From Siphonodentalium dalli (lineage: Eukaryota > Mollusca > Scaphopoda > Gadilida > Siphonodentaliidae): a stretch of 64,000 nucleotides of DNA. Position numbers and translations under genes: made by a program. The notes under the pieces were generated by a model, which was not told the origin of the DNA, made no database searches, and saw only the letters and a program-made list of their open reading frames with translations. Below, in pieces: positions 22,335-33,671 of the stretch. Every line of letters starts with the position of its first letter. Positions within the stretch are counted from its first letter, which is position 1. The stretch lies in the NCBI GenBank assembly GCA_032622095.1, contig CP136063.1, positions 276,263,426 to 276,327,425 on the forward strand, read 5' to 3'.

Positions 22335-22340
22335 AATAAA
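22335..22340 (+). promoter_or_regulatory. UHRF1: Candidate UHRF1 poly(A) signal AATAAA
   Basis: First AATAAA downstream of the stop, 421 bp after it. No earlier canonical signal was seen. The choice is inferred and untested. Confidence 0.45.
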
Positions 22341-22446
22341 GTTCAGTTCAGAAATTCAACAAACTACTGGACTCGAACCAGAGAGAAGTGAATTGCTCTC
22401 CTCTCATGTTCTCCATAAACAAACATAGGCCTTTTGTTGAACTTAA

Positions 22447-22764
22447 AGGGGTACTCTACACAAAATCTGGACATTTATGGGACCATCTCCTATTATACTC
22501 AATAGAATATATGCAAAAAATAAATTAATTTGAGCCATGGATTAGTGCAAAATACACTCATTTACTTTATGAATGATGCAAACAACATGGTAATTATAAT
22601 GAAAATTAAATTATGACATTATAATTAATGTTGTTTGCATTGTTCATAGAGCACAAGAGTATTTTTCACTAATCCATGGCTCAAATTCATTTATTTGTTG
22701 CATATATTCTGTTGAGAGTAAAAGATGGTCCCATAAATGACCGGATTTAATGTACAGTACCCCT
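22447..22764. mobile_element. TTAA-flanked palindromic MITE
   Basis: TTAA at 22443-22446 and 22765-22768; ends AGGGGTACT and its complement. Long inverted arms share GAGCCATGGATTAGTG and ATTAATGTTGTTTGCAT. The TTAA duplication points to piggyBac-type mobilisation. Confidence 0.8.
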
Positions 22765-22768
22765 TTAA

Positions 22769-23329
22769 GATAATATCTGTCAGAGGGGAAATATGGGCTA
22801 AAAGGGACCCACTGCCCCTCTAGTGGAAAACCTGAGTGTTTCAAATGTCGTTTTGCAGAAGTCAGGTGTTCAATGAGGTCTGAATTCAGTCTTGTTAGGA
22901 ATTCAGACGTGATTTACTGTGAGTTGTGTGTATTTTACTTTGAATGAGTTCTGTAGAAATCTAACAGTGTCACATTCATGTGAGAATCGTGTGCGGTGAA
23001 CATTATGTTAAACAATGAGCCAGTACAGATGTGTTGTATGTAAGTATCCTCAGTGCCTACAAAATATTCCTCAATTTTCATGAAATATGTTATGTATGTT
23101 TTTGTAATGATGAAAACACCAGTGCTAGAATGTTAATATTTCATGATTTGCTTATTGTTTTTGACGATGTCAATATAAATGACATTAACGTTGTCTCTAT
23201 ATTGGAAACCAAGTACCATAAACCAGTACACAATTACATTGACCTCTTAATATCTTATTATTATACCTAGTAATTGTTTGCTTTTATCATGTTCAGGGAG
23301 TCCAAATAGGTTGATAAAATACATGACAT
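22769..23329 (+). other. Intergenic, nothing recognised
   Basis: Start of the intergenic region between the convergent UHRF1 and POLR2E genes. No coding similarity or repeat was identified. Confidence 0.45.
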
Positions 23330-23895
23330 AGTCAATCAAATAATTATTAGCAGATATTTTCTGCCAATCACTTATTTCATTGAAAAATTATTGTTCATCG
23401 TAATATTGATATCCGCGTATACTTTCAGTGTTAAATTTTCAAACGTGTTTCTTGTCAAATCATATTGTACTGAAATTTTGCTTTGTGCAATGACGTTGGA
23501 AATTCATCCAAGGTTATAACACTGTTAATTCTGCATGACAAAAACTCATTTTTGTTCATAATAAGATGAAACGAAGGTATTTTCATTATTAATAACTCTC
23601 CAATAATGGGATTTTGCATGTCAAAACCATTGTTATGGAAACATTACTGTTACAGTGGAATTACCGATAAAAGTCCAAAAAGATACCAAAGTTTAATAAA
23701 AACATGATGGAAACATTGGAAAAAGTTCAAAGCATTGAAAAATATTGAAACTAATTCAGACTAAAATATTGAACTTACTACACGATTAGCGATGTTTGTT
23801 GACATATCACTGTAACAGTTTTGATTTCATAACAATGGTTTCAATGCACAAAATTTGTTTATTGGAGAACTATGATCCTAATCTACAACATTACA
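23330..23895. repeat. Dispersed repeat with internal palindrome
   Basis: 23330-23575 is similar to 26030-26215 (GTTGGAAATTCATCCA, CTGCATGA, TTTTGTTCATAATAAGATGA). 23590-23655 and 23805-23875 are inverted relative to each other (AAAACCATTGTTATG and complement). The sequence 23577-23770 recurs inverted at about 45486-45690. Confidence 0.6.
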
Positions 23896-23989
23896 GACAG
23901 TAGGGATGAACAAGAAGGACTTTCAGTCGCCTCTCGTATTATAAATAGGCGATCCTGTCAAGCACTGCTAATGGGAGGTGCACCATTAA

Positions 23990-24446
23990 CCCTTTACCCA
24001 ACATAACGGCCCTGTGCCAATGCATTCTCTTATATATGCGAGTCGACCATAGGTCGCCTCGCATATATAAGAGAATGCATTGGCTTAACACATATTTAAA
24101 ATGATAAAATTGTCAAAGAATGTAGAAAAATATTATAAAAATTGTTAAAAAATGTAAGAAAAAATTATAAAATTGTTAAAGAATGTAAGAAAAAATGGTA
24201 AAAAGTGTTAAAAAAAGATTTTTTTTAGGCCAGTGCATTCTCTTATATATGCGAGGCGACCTATGGTCGACTCGCATATATAAGAGAATGCATTGGCCCA
24301 GGGCATAACTGTAACCATCACAGTGTGGTCAATGAACCGGTTCCAATGATATCCATATTTGTATGTTGTTATTGAGACAGACCGAAGATATTTTAGGCTG
24401 TTGACGCTTTATTTGGGCGTTTTTGGCCGTTCTGTTGGGTAAAGGG
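23990..24446. mobile_element. TTAA-flanked MITE with CCCTTTACCCAAC ends and two hairpin cassettes
   Basis: TTAA at 23986-23989 and 24447-24450; terminal CCCTTTACCCAACATAACGG and its complement. Inside are two opposed 69-bp hairpins (24016-24084, 24229-24297) joined by an AT-rich spacer. Relatives are at 41233 and 55060. Confidence 0.85.
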
Positions 24447-24807
24447 TTAAGATTTGTTTTCAATGCAAATAGAACTCACTCATCTCTGCTATATACCTCT
24501 TAAGTCTCATAAACCTGGCATAGTCATCATGCATGCATGCAATTTTGTAAATTATGACAAATATATGTATATTGGATAAAATGTGTTGTTTTATTGTATG
24601 AACTATAGTTTATTATTTGAATGTTTATAAATTTACAACTTGGAGGAGTTTGCATGTTTGCGAGAAATAAATTGTGTGTTTTAGATTGAATGTGTTTTGT
24701 ACGAAGAATGTTGAGATAATTCTGGTTTGTGAGGTTATACATGTTCTTGTGAGAATTATGATAGCATCCACCTCTCACTCAAAAATCTTCCGACCATTAT
24801 CTAAATT

Positions 24808-24928
24808 AATGCCCTAAATAATCGACTCCTTAACCACAGCAGAATTATGGGTAATTTTCAGAAATATGGCTCATTGCCATTCATCGGAAAGCTCTCAGAG
24901 AAAAAGAGTCAATTATTTAGGGCTTTAG
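24808..24928. mobile_element. Palindromic TA-type MITE, truncated
   Basis: Family of 22050: starts AATGCCCTAAATAATCGACT and ends AGTCAATTATTTAGGGCTTT. The right arm is largely deleted. It directly abuts the next element. Confidence 0.75.
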
Positions 24929-24939
24929 TTTTTTTTCAC

Positions 24940-25997
24940 CCTGTGCCAATGCATTCTCTTATATATGCGAGTCGACCATAGGTCGCCTCGCATATATAAG
25001 AGAATGCATTGGCCTAACAATTTTTTATCATTTTTTTTAAATAAATGTTTCTTACAATTTTTAGGACATAAAATAAAAAACATCCATTACCCTGCAGGGA
25101 GCCCCACACATATATAGAAGCATATAGAAGAGTGTAGTCTGCTCATGTTTGTCTGGGGCTCTGTATGGGTGAAATTATAAAATTGTTAAAGAATACAAGA
25201 AAAATTATTAAAATTGTAAAAAAATTTGAACCTGATCTGTATTTCGGGGTGAGGACCATATGTACCAAATTTGGTGCTGATCAGATGAAAAATATTTAAG
25301 TCAACACAGCTTGGATGAATTCTATTTAAAAACAAGAGCAGAAAGGGTTAACTAAACGATACCAAAAACCATAAAGATGAAAAACGTGCTAAGAAAAACC
25401 TAGGTAAGAAATATGAGGCATATCAGAAGAAAACAGTTTGACTTAGATACATCAGATAGCATTTGTGTGCAGGGTTAATTATTTTCTAAACCGATCAACC
25501 AATCGATACCAAAAACTATACAGGTGAGGGGTGTGTCATTATAAACCTACATATCAAATATGAAAACAATCGGACAAAAAATACTTTGGTTACAGCATCG
25601 GATAGCTCATGCCTATGTGCGGATGCAAAGTGTTAATAATTTCTAAACCGATCAACCGATCGATACCAAAAACTATACAGGTGAGGAGTGTGTCATCATA
25701 AACATGCACATAAAATTTTAACAAGATCCGATAAAAAAATATTCAAGTAAATGAATCGGATAGCAAGTGTCTACGGACAGACGGACGGACGAACGACAGA
25801 TGGTTGATCCGGACGTCGGCATTATGTGTACCATACATGGTATGGGTACACATAAAAAATGATAAAAAATTGTTAGGCCAATGCATTCTCTTATATATGC
25901 GAGGCAACCTATGGTCGACTCGCATATATAAGAGAATGCATTGGCACAGGGTAAAAACATTCCCAACTTATGACTGGATTTGATATGGCGGGTCACA
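24940..25997. mobile_element. TGTGACCCGCC-type element, left end lost, with nested insertion
   Basis: The right end ACTGGATTTGATATGGCGGG TCACA stops at 25997, followed by TA. Hairpin cassettes lie at 24945-25013 and 25877-25945. The inter-cassette spacer (GGGAGCCCCACACATATAT region) is inverted relative to the copy at 26738-27196. A Helitron-like element interrupts it at 25227-25857. Confidence 0.7.
25227..25857 (-). mobile_element. Helitron-like element, inverted, GTACCATAC hairpin family
   Basis: On the minus strand it starts with the hairpin TGTGTACCC ATACCATG / GTATGGTACACA, then the (CGTC)n tract (25776-25795 on +). Core repeats follow with CAAACCGATCAACCAATCGA-like segments and 'ACCAAATTTGGTGCTGATC'. 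A relative is at 36390-37198. Confidence 0.7.
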
Positions 25998-26029
25998 TAT
26001 ATTCTACCAATCAGTGACTGAGCCAGTCA

Positions 26030-26215
26030 TTTGCTGCATTGAAAATTCTGATGCCGTCTTTGTTCACAATAATTTGGATATCAGTGCCAAGGTTTTTATT
26101 GCCAAATCATATAAATGTGCAGAACTTGCGATTTGTTCAGTAATGTTGGAAATTTATCCATGAAATTTTCTTTTATTTTGCATGAAACTCATTATAATTT
26201 TCAGATGAGAACAAG
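26030..26215 (+). repeat. Diverged copy of the 23330 repeat
   Basis: Shares ATTGGATATC-type, GCCAAATCATAT, AATGTTGGAAATTTATCCAT and TTGCATGAAACTCATT blocks with 23385-23575 in the same order. Confidence 0.55.
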
Positions 26216-26737
26216 GTATGTGCTTGGGTGTGTTAACCACCGTAAGACAGTAAATCAATTAATTAATGTTAGCAGCCGTATGTCTCCTAGCAACCATTTT
26301 GCCCTGCCCCTCATGGCTGGCTGTGAAATCATCCATTGTCTCACACCACTGTTGTCACAGTTCGAGGTCAGGTGATTGGTGGATCTTGTCATGATAATCC
26401 CAATGTGCTTGATTTCTTTGCATCTCGTGATTTCTTCCTCACTGGGGAATTAGAATAGCAATAATATCATATGCCCTGTAATTCTGCTAATAATCGGTGT
26501 ATTTTATCTTAAAACTAATTTACTGTATAGGTACACCTACTTTTGCTTTCACTTGAATGTGGACATCTGATTTGTCAAGGTGCTTAGATATGCTTGGAAG
26601 CAACAATCTCTTATCAGCTAATGGAAATGTCATCATCGGAGACTGCAAATTATGTCGTAACACCGCTTCGGAATTTTTATCGACTCTTGAGTGTATTGAT
26701 GACAATAGATGTCCTAGTACATGTATCATTTTAAATA
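26216..26737 (+). other. Intergenic, nothing recognised
   Basis: Short overlapping open frames on both strands; no domain recognised. Confidence 0.45.
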
Positions 26738-27196
26738 TGTGACCCACCATATCAAATCCAGTCGTAAGTCGGGACTTTTTTACCCTGTGCCAATGCATTC
26801 TCTTATATATGCGAGTTGACCATAGGTCGCGTCGCATATATAAGAGAATGCATTGGCCTAACAAGTTTTTACAATTTTAATAATTTTTTCTTGTATTCTT
26901 TAACAATTTTATAATTTCACCCATACAGAGCCCCAGACAAACATGAGCAGACAACACTTTTCTATATGCTTCTATATATGTGTGGGGCTCCCTGCAGGGT
27001 AATGGATGTTTTTTATTTTATGTCCTAAAAATTGTAAGAAACATTTATTTTAAAAAAATGATAAAAAATTGTTAGGCCAATGCATTCTCTTATATATGCG
27101 AGACGACCTATGGTCGACTCACATATATAAGAGAATGCATTGGCAAAGGTTAAAAAAAATCCCGACTTACGACTGGATTTGATATGGCGGGTCACA
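26738..27196. mobile_element. TA-flanked MITE with TGTGACCCRCC ends and two hairpin cassettes
   Basis: TA at 26736-26737 and 27197-27198; ends TGTGACCCACCATATCAAAT and complement. Opposed 69-bp hairpins at 26789-26857 and 27076-27144. This is the most complete copy of the family and defines its size (459 bp). Confidence 0.85.
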
Positions 27197-29033
27197 TATG
27201 TGAATTTTACACCAATAAGTATAGTTTAGTTTATGGATGTAGTGTCTTACTGTTTATCATTGGAAACAGTGATTGAAGCATGTTTATTTTTATGAATTTC
27301 CGGTTGGTCATTCTCAATTTTGATCAATAAGTTTCGGCCCGTCCTTCAGACTCAGCGATATCACAATGGAAAATCCTGTTTTTCAAAGATATTTTTTTAT
27401 CAAATTACAAGCTAGATAGCGGCAATAAAGTTTAACTGGTGTAGTTATAAGCAATCAACGTCATTTTCGATGCATCTCGGGGTGTATAAAAGTGTCGGAT
27501 AGCGAACAAAAAATACTCAGTATAATTTTTCTTCGCGAAATTGTACAGTATGATTTTCGGCATCAGACACTTCTATATGCCCAGAGATGCATTGAAAACA
27601 ACGTTGGTTGCATAGATAAATGGGCCAATTGCTATTGAAGGTGCATTCAGACCTCCAGTTATAACACATTTGAAATCTTATCTAACATTTTCTGCTTTGT
27701 TCTGTTGAAAAAGAAATATGACATTAAACTAGACCTATAAATACATAAGAATATTATATTGTTATTGAGAATTAACTCTTCCATGACCGAAGCTTCCTGA
27801 ACTTTGATGAAAAACCCTGTGCCAATGTATTCTCTTCTATATGCGAATCCACCATTATGTACTTATGTTCAAACAGTTTATAATGATCAAATAACTTTGA
27901 ACAATATAATCTTAGTTTGTTAATTTAGTGTAAAATGATGTATTATCGTGCATTAGGAGGTCTAGCTTGATATAGTTCACTAGTCCTTCATATATCTGAA
28001 TAATTTTTGCATTTATGAACATAGGTCTGTTTTAGATTGCTTCTCCAAGAATTTTGTTATGAATAAAAATATTATCAATTGAACCATTTAGCAGAATAAA
28101 TTTTATCATCAGATCGTCTCATTCTTATTCCTTATATGTGCCTTCTTTTATCTAGTTATTTTGCATCCAAGAAAATTGAGGATAACATTTTCAACCCAGT
28201 TACAGTGCAGAACACATGATGTAGTTCGATAACTCACTGATCAATATTTTCACGGTGGGGAATCACATGGTTTCGAGTTGACGAGTATCACGCAATCAAA
28301 ATGGCCGAGGCAATCGCAAACGCGACTTGAAATGAGGAAAAAGGTAATAAAATATGGTAACGATATATTACATAGTATTTTGGCAGCTACGAGTATATGC
28401 TATACTGTTTCTTACAAGCCAATACCTTATTTGTGTCCAAATTCAGTTTGCTCTGACGGGATTATTGCCATTTTTAGTTCAACTTTACTTTGTAAAGTTT
28501 GAGCTATTGCCATGGCTTGGTATCAGTCGTGTGTGTGCGTCCTTCAACAATTTCCTTAAGCATGGGCTACAGGTCGTACCTTTGGTCGGATCATTATCAC
28601 TGGGGGGGGGGGCACCGCTCCTGCTAAATCTGTCCGAAATCGCATAAACATCCAGTGCGCAATTGCGAGGCTCATGTGCGTTTCCGGCAAGAGAAAGCCT
28701 ACCATGCCCAGAAATTGAGCTCGGGGAAGCGTAAATGTGAAGTTTATTTAAGAAAATTAGGTTTTTCCCCTCAAAAAAAGGCCATTCCGTATATTAAATC
28801 GGCTCTTGGTCCGCAGTATTCAATAAATGCAAACAATTGTCAATTTGAGCACACAAATATGCATAGTGTTTTGCATTATGCCACTGTTTAACCATTATCC
28901 AATTACAGCAACATATCAAATCACTTCAGGACTTTGTGAGGGGTCTATTTCCTTATATTCCAGGTGAGAAATAATCATTTTTAGTCAGCAGAAGCTTCTG
29001 TTCCTTTAAGACAACGACACTTCCTAGTTTTAA
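27197..29033 (+). repeat. Intergenic stretch with scattered TE fragments
   Basis: 27440-27640 has inverted arms (GATGCATCTCGGGGTGTATA and its near-complement), probably a MITE. 27776-27855 is the left end of a TTAA element (CTCTTCCATGACCGAAGC) with half a hairpin cassette at 27821. 28476-28610 is a 5' fragment of the 5841-type Helitron-like family that stops at a G-run (28602-28611). The rest shows nothing. Confidence 0.55.
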
Positions 29034-29464
29034 CCCTTTCAGTGCCAGGTCCGATTTTTGTATCAACCCATATACCCTGTGCCAATGCATTCTCTTATAT
29101 ATGCGAGTCGACCATAGGTCGCCTCGCATATATAAGAAAATGCATTGTCCTAACAATTTTTCATCATTTGTTATTATTTTAAATAATTTTTCTTATATTC
29201 TTTAACAGACTTATTTTGTAGGTTTAGTGCCAGGGAATCTTACGTTTTTCATGGGCATCAAAATTATTACTATGAATACTTGGTGATAGTTTTAAGTTAT
29301 AACATGCCCCTAAGGTTTTATCCAGTTTGTTTTTAAATTCGCTATAGTATGCATAAGCATACCCAAACAAAATTAAACCCAAAAAAATATATAATAATTT
29401 TTTATTTTTTTTTAAACAGACCGTAAATTAGGGCCGATGAGATCGGCCCCTGACACTGAAAGGG
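29034..29464. mobile_element. TTAA-flanked MITE with CCCTTTCAGTGCC ends
   Basis: TTAA at 29030-29033 and 29465-29468; ends CCCTTTCAGTGCCAGGTCCG and the complement of CGGCCCCTGACACTGAAAGGG. Carries one hairpin cassette (29081-29149). An inverted, shorter relative is at 54079-54291. Confidence 0.85.
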
Positions 29465-29555
29465 TTAAACCCATGTTCTCTACCAAAGTATATCTTATTT
29501 GAAATATCAGGTCACCAACCACGCGTCACCCCGAAAAAACCTACGTGTTTTCGAG

Positions 29556-30060
29556 ATCACACTAATTTAGTGCCTAGATCATGTCATGAATCTCTACTCT
29601 GGCTAACGCGCGGAGAGATCATATTCCACTAGTACAAAACCAGAGAACTTTTTGAAATTTTGACAGGGAACCTTATAGTCAAAAACATAACGTGGGGAAT
29701 ATATTTCTTAGTTATTATCTGTTCTTTAATAATGTACTCCGCTGTCCCAACTCGAAATTGCATGCTTTTCCGTGACTTTTGTGAGCAATATCGCAACAAA
29801 CATCAAATTAATTAGCCAGGAGAAATGCCATAATTGTAAGCGACTCAACGCAAAATCGCCTTGCACGTACAGTGAAGTACAGTATTAAGCAATGGATAAT
29901 AACTTAAGAAATATTTTCCCCGCATTATGTTTTCGACTTTACAAGGTTCCCTGTCAAAACTTCAAAAAGTTCCCAGGTTTTGTACTGGTGGAATATGATC
30001 TCTACGGACGTTAGCCAGAGTAGAGATTCATGACATGATCTAATTTAGTGCCCGGAAGGA
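29556..30060. repeat. About 500-bp imperfect palindrome
   Basis: Left arm from TTTAGTGCCTAGATCATGTC and right arm ending GACATGATCTAATTTAGTGC are inverted copies for at least 160 bp each. They share AGAGTAGAGATTCATG, TTGTACTGGTGGAATATGAT-type and TGACAGGGAACCTT blocks. A large MITE or foldback element; no target duplication was identified. Confidence 0.7.
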
Positions 30061-30217
30061 GTGATGTACTAGCACTAATTTGGCGCAGGTGAACTCCAAG
30101 CCTTGCTTTATTTATTAACCCTTTATTTACTGAATATAACTCATTGACGAGTAGTTCCCTTAGGAAATGTTCAGAAAATAAGTTCAACAAATAACCATAG
30201 GCCATTTGTTAAACATA

Positions 30218-30445
30218 TGTGACCCGCCATATCAAATCCAGTCGGAAGTCGGGATTTTTATACCCTGTGCCAATGCATTCTCTTATATATGCGAGTCGAC
30301 CATAGGTCGCCTCGCATATATAAGAGAATGCATTGGCCTAACAATTTTTTACAATTTTAATAATTTTTTCTTGTATTCTTTAACAATTTTATAATTTCAC
30401 CCATACAGAGCCCCAGACAAACAGGATTTGATATGGCGGGTCACA
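30218..30445. mobile_element. TA-flanked MITE with TGTGACCCGCC ends, internally deleted
   Basis: TA at 30216-30217 and 30446-30447. One hairpin cassette (30269-30337). The spacer then jumps directly to the right end GGATTTGATATGGCGGG, so half of the element is missing compared with 26738-27196. Confidence 0.85.
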
Positions 30446-30560
30446 TATCATCTGAACAGTTCCCACAAACAAACAGAAATCCTTCTACACAACTGGTATT
30501 ATCTGTTGTTCTTTTTGTCGACTGCTCATTTTTCCTTTACACTCCTCAAAAAAGTGCAAT

Positions 30561-30680
30561 GCCAAGCATATGCATTCTCTTAGATATGAGAGGCTCCCTA
30601 TGGGAGACTCGCATATATAAGATAATACATTGGCGCAGGATCTTTTATAATGCTGCAGCTCCCATAATGAAAGGGTTAAT
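30561..30680. mobile_element. Diverged hairpin cassette and TTAA-type right end
   Basis: A degenerate cassette (30561-30634) is followed by GCTCCCATAATGAAAGGGTTAA, resembling the right end near 51020-51060. Confidence 0.5.
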
Positions 30681-30898
30681 AACAGGCATATAAAAATTAG
30701 ACCATGGCCCCAACTATGGAGTTCAAAGGGGTGAGAAAATAGTACCCAAAATCTGGTGGTGAAGTTTATATATTTATTGTAAAACTGAACAATGCTTGAC
30801 AATATTTGTATTCATATAATGAGTCTTCTGTCATTATATTCCAGTATGAATATCACAGCATGATAAACAAGTCTGTAAATATGTTGTCTTGTCATTTT

Positions 30899-31243
30899 CA
30901 GAATGAGGTCCCCAGAGGGTGAATTTAGTGATGATATCCCTCTGGGAAACTCATTCTGCTTAGGCCTCAACTGCTATGGGAGATCTAGGATCAGATTAAA
31001 GTTTCCCAGTTGAAGGTTTTGATGTTCACCAATTAGTCACCTTGATTATGCATTTTATCTTCTGAAAAGTAGGGGATATAGAAACTGAATAGAAGGGAAA
31101 AAGTAACTAAAACAATGTTAATTTGATAATATAGATACTTCCCAGAAGATTAGGCTAAGATGTCCCCAGAGGGTGAATTTGTTTTTACTAGCCCGCTGTG
31201 AAGGGTAGTATCACTAAATTCACCCTCTGGGGACCTCATTCTG
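30899..31243. mobile_element. GAATGAGGTCCCCAGAGG-type element, long form
   Basis: Starts CAGAATGAGGTCCCCAGAGG and ends GGGGACCTCATTCTG. It shares the interior TAGGCCTCAACTGC, GATGTTCACC and GGGGATATAGAAACT with 15684-16008. Confidence 0.75.
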
Positions 31244-31808
31244 CAAATGACAGACACCATATTTGCAGACTTGATGATAAACATATAATCCATAGAAATC
31301 ATGGAAATATCTGACATGTTATAATAATATATGGATATTTACAATGAGTGACTATTTCATGATTGGACCAGATCTAATCTAGTATATTGAGGCATCCACA
31401 GTGGGTCTGAGGCTTATATTTCTCACCAGAAAACAAACCACAGACACAGAGAACATGACAAAAACATAATTTCTGTTCTTGTACTGATTATTTTAATAAC
31501 ACCCAATTACAAGATTTTGGTGATTTTATAAGAGTGTTTGCAAACAAAAGCCAAATTCTGTAATAACAGAACCTGCACTTTTTTTTCCAAAAAAATTACA
31601 ATTGTAGAATAACCAGAATATACACAATGATTATAAGGCCAAACAAAATTAATATTCTGTTTCTCAGATACCTGTCTCCGCAGAGAAAATTTCCCCTATC
31701 ATTTTTTATTTAAGCCCATTAAAACTACTTACAAGTCAAGACATTACCATATCCCAGCAAAGACAGCCTAACATTTATTTACCTGCGGTTATGGTACATG
31801 TAATGATA
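31244..31808 (+). other. Intergenic, nothing recognised
   Basis: AT-rich; no coding or repeat assignment. Confidence 0.45.
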
Positions 31809-32041
31809 CAGTAATGCTCTTAGTAATCGACTCCTTAACCACAGTAGAATTATGGGTAACTTTTCAGGATTTAGTCGGAAATATGGCTTGTTGCCATTCA
31901 TCGGAAAGCTCCTTGAGAGCTTTCCGATGAATGGCAACAAGCCTCCTTGAGTGCTTTCCGATGAATGGCAACAAGCCATATTTCCAACTAAATCCTGAAA
32001 AATTACCCATAATTCTACTGTGGTTGAGGAGTCCATTACTG
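31809..32041. mobile_element. Palindromic TA-flanked MITE
   Basis: Family of 22050, flanked by TA (31807-31808, 32042-32043). The loop contains a partial second copy of GAGAGCTTTCCGATGAATGG, and the right terminus has lost a few bases. Confidence 0.85.
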
Positions 32042-32766
32042 TACATGTAATTGGTTTCTGTCTTGGGATAGTCAGTGTTTATGACAATACTTATAACATT
32101 GCGACAGTTTGTTAGAAAATGTAATTTCATGAACATTTAAAGATGGTCTATCACTTCCTGATATAAATTTCATATAGTTTCGTGGGTATAACATAATAAA
32201 TATGAATCGAAGACCCCTGTCCCGAAATGCTTCTATCGATCAATATTTATTTTATTTTATGGTATAATACATTCAATCAATTGGGACATTTTCACAGGCT
32301 ACTGTTTAGAGCAGATCGGGGACAATTTCACGGGCTATTTTTTAGAGCAGATCGACCATGAAACTTCAGGCGATCTCAGATAGAGTTCTCCAGCTTGCTA
32401 TCTGTGCCTATAAACCAAATAATTCTCAGACCTATTGCAATTGCCTCGATGGTCAACAATGTCACCTCTACTGTTCCTTAGATAGCTTTCTCTTTAATTG
32501 TTACATTATATGTTAACAAAACACAAACAAGTGCAAGATGCTACACGACATCAGTGGATGTGACTCCTTTTATCATAGGAATGGCTTGTGCTCACATTAC
32601 GTTGCTGCAAATGTTCCAATTCAGCACGAAAGATCATATCTTCGGCAGTCAAATACGAACTTTGGAATAGGATCATCAATAGTTTCACAGATATCTTTGC
32701 ACTATGGCTATTTTTAACAAAATAGTGTGCATGATGTTGAAAATGAGCCTGCCATATGTATTCTTT
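32042..32766 (-). other. POLR2E 3' UTR / downstream region
   Basis: Downstream of the POLR2E stop on the minus strand. TTTATT (AATAAA on -) occurs at 32246-32251 and 32251-32256, about 515 bp after the stop: candidate poly(A) signals. No earlier canonical signal was noted. Nothing else recognised. Confidence 0.45.
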
Positions 32767-32832
32767 TCATACCACCAGCCGATAACTGACATATCTCCCT
32801 GCTGTCTCACTAGGTCTCACTATCCGAACTAC
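32767..32832 (-). CDS. POLR2E: POLR2E last exon
   Basis: Acceptor TTCATTCACAG on the minus strand (adjacent to 32832). Encodes [20 protein letters not shown] and TGA. Vertebrate RPB5 ends with a near-identical [20 protein letters not shown]. Phase 0. Confidence 0.97.
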   Translation of the reverse strand, partial: [21 protein letters not shown]

Positions 32833-33041
32833 CTGTGAATGAACAATAAAAGTATGTTAAATTAAATTGATGTGGAATGAGCATTTGTCTGGACCAAATT
32901 TCTATGATGTTAGATAATTCAAATTATAAATTATATGTAAACCACTTAGAATATTCAACTTGGCCAAGTTTTAGCAGTGAGGTGTATCAAAATAGATTTC
33001 TTTGAGTAAACCTGTCTATGTAGGACATCCCCAAACAAGAG

Positions 33042-33671
33042 GTGTGCACTCGAGTGCTAGCATACCCCCACCGTGGCAAATTCAACCCGCATTATCCATA
33101 AACGCAACAAAAAAGATTTTTAACTTTAAAGAAAAATTGGACTAATTATATCGATATGGTGTCACAAGAAGCTTGTACAGAAAAAATTATTCAAATTGGT
33201 TCATATTTGTTAAAGTTATTAAGTCGGACAGAATTTTCTAAGTCAAAATAAGTCGAAAATGAAGTGTAATATTACGAAAAACAGTCTGAGCCAATCCCTA
33301 GCCGCATCATGTAGAGAGGGTATTGTGAGAAGCATGTATACCAAAAATTATTGAAATCGGTTCATATTTGTTAAAGTTATTAAGTCGGACAGAATTTTCT
33401 AAGTCAAAATAAGTCGAAAAGTAAGGCGTAACTTAAAAAAATAAAGTCGGACCGCACCGCAATTAGCATCATGCAGAGAGGCGGTCCTACGGAGATTGCA
33501 TACACAAAATTATTGAAATCGGTTCATAGTTGTTCGAGTTATGAGGTTGGACGGACGGACACACGGAGGGAGAAAGTGTGACGGACAGACGGCTCGACAG
33601 ACGGATGGACAGACGGACAGACGCAGTCAATCCAGTATACCCCCCATTTTCTTCGAAAGTGGGGGTATAAA
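33042..33671 (-). mobile_element. Helitron-like element, inverted, GTGCTAGCATACCCC family
   Basis: On + it begins AAGAGGTGTGCACTCGAGTG CTAGCATACCCCC (the element's 3' end, with the self-complementary GCACTCGAGTGC). It ends with a GACGGACG tract and the hairpin CCCCATTTTC / GAAAGTGGGGG. Core repeats hold AAGTTATTAAGTCGGACAGA. In the POLR2E last intron. Confidence 0.8.

Larger units (their letters stand above)
69..22340 (+). other. UHRF1: UHRF1 gene, 3' half (7 exons to stop and poly(A) signal)
   Basis: UHRF1 binds hemimethylated CpG through its SRA domain and, through its RING E3 activity, ubiquitinates histone H3 to recruit DNMT1 in the nucleus. Seven exons with GT-AG borders and continuous phase give 900 coding nt (299 residues plus stop), colinear with the vertebrate protein from the SRA domain to the C-terminus. 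The N-terminal UBL, tandem Tudor and PHD domains must lie upstream of the window. The linker between SRA and RING is shorter than in human. Introns are 0.3-9 kb and full of TEs. Presence of the gene implies maintenance CpG methylation in this animal (inference). Confidence 0.96.
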
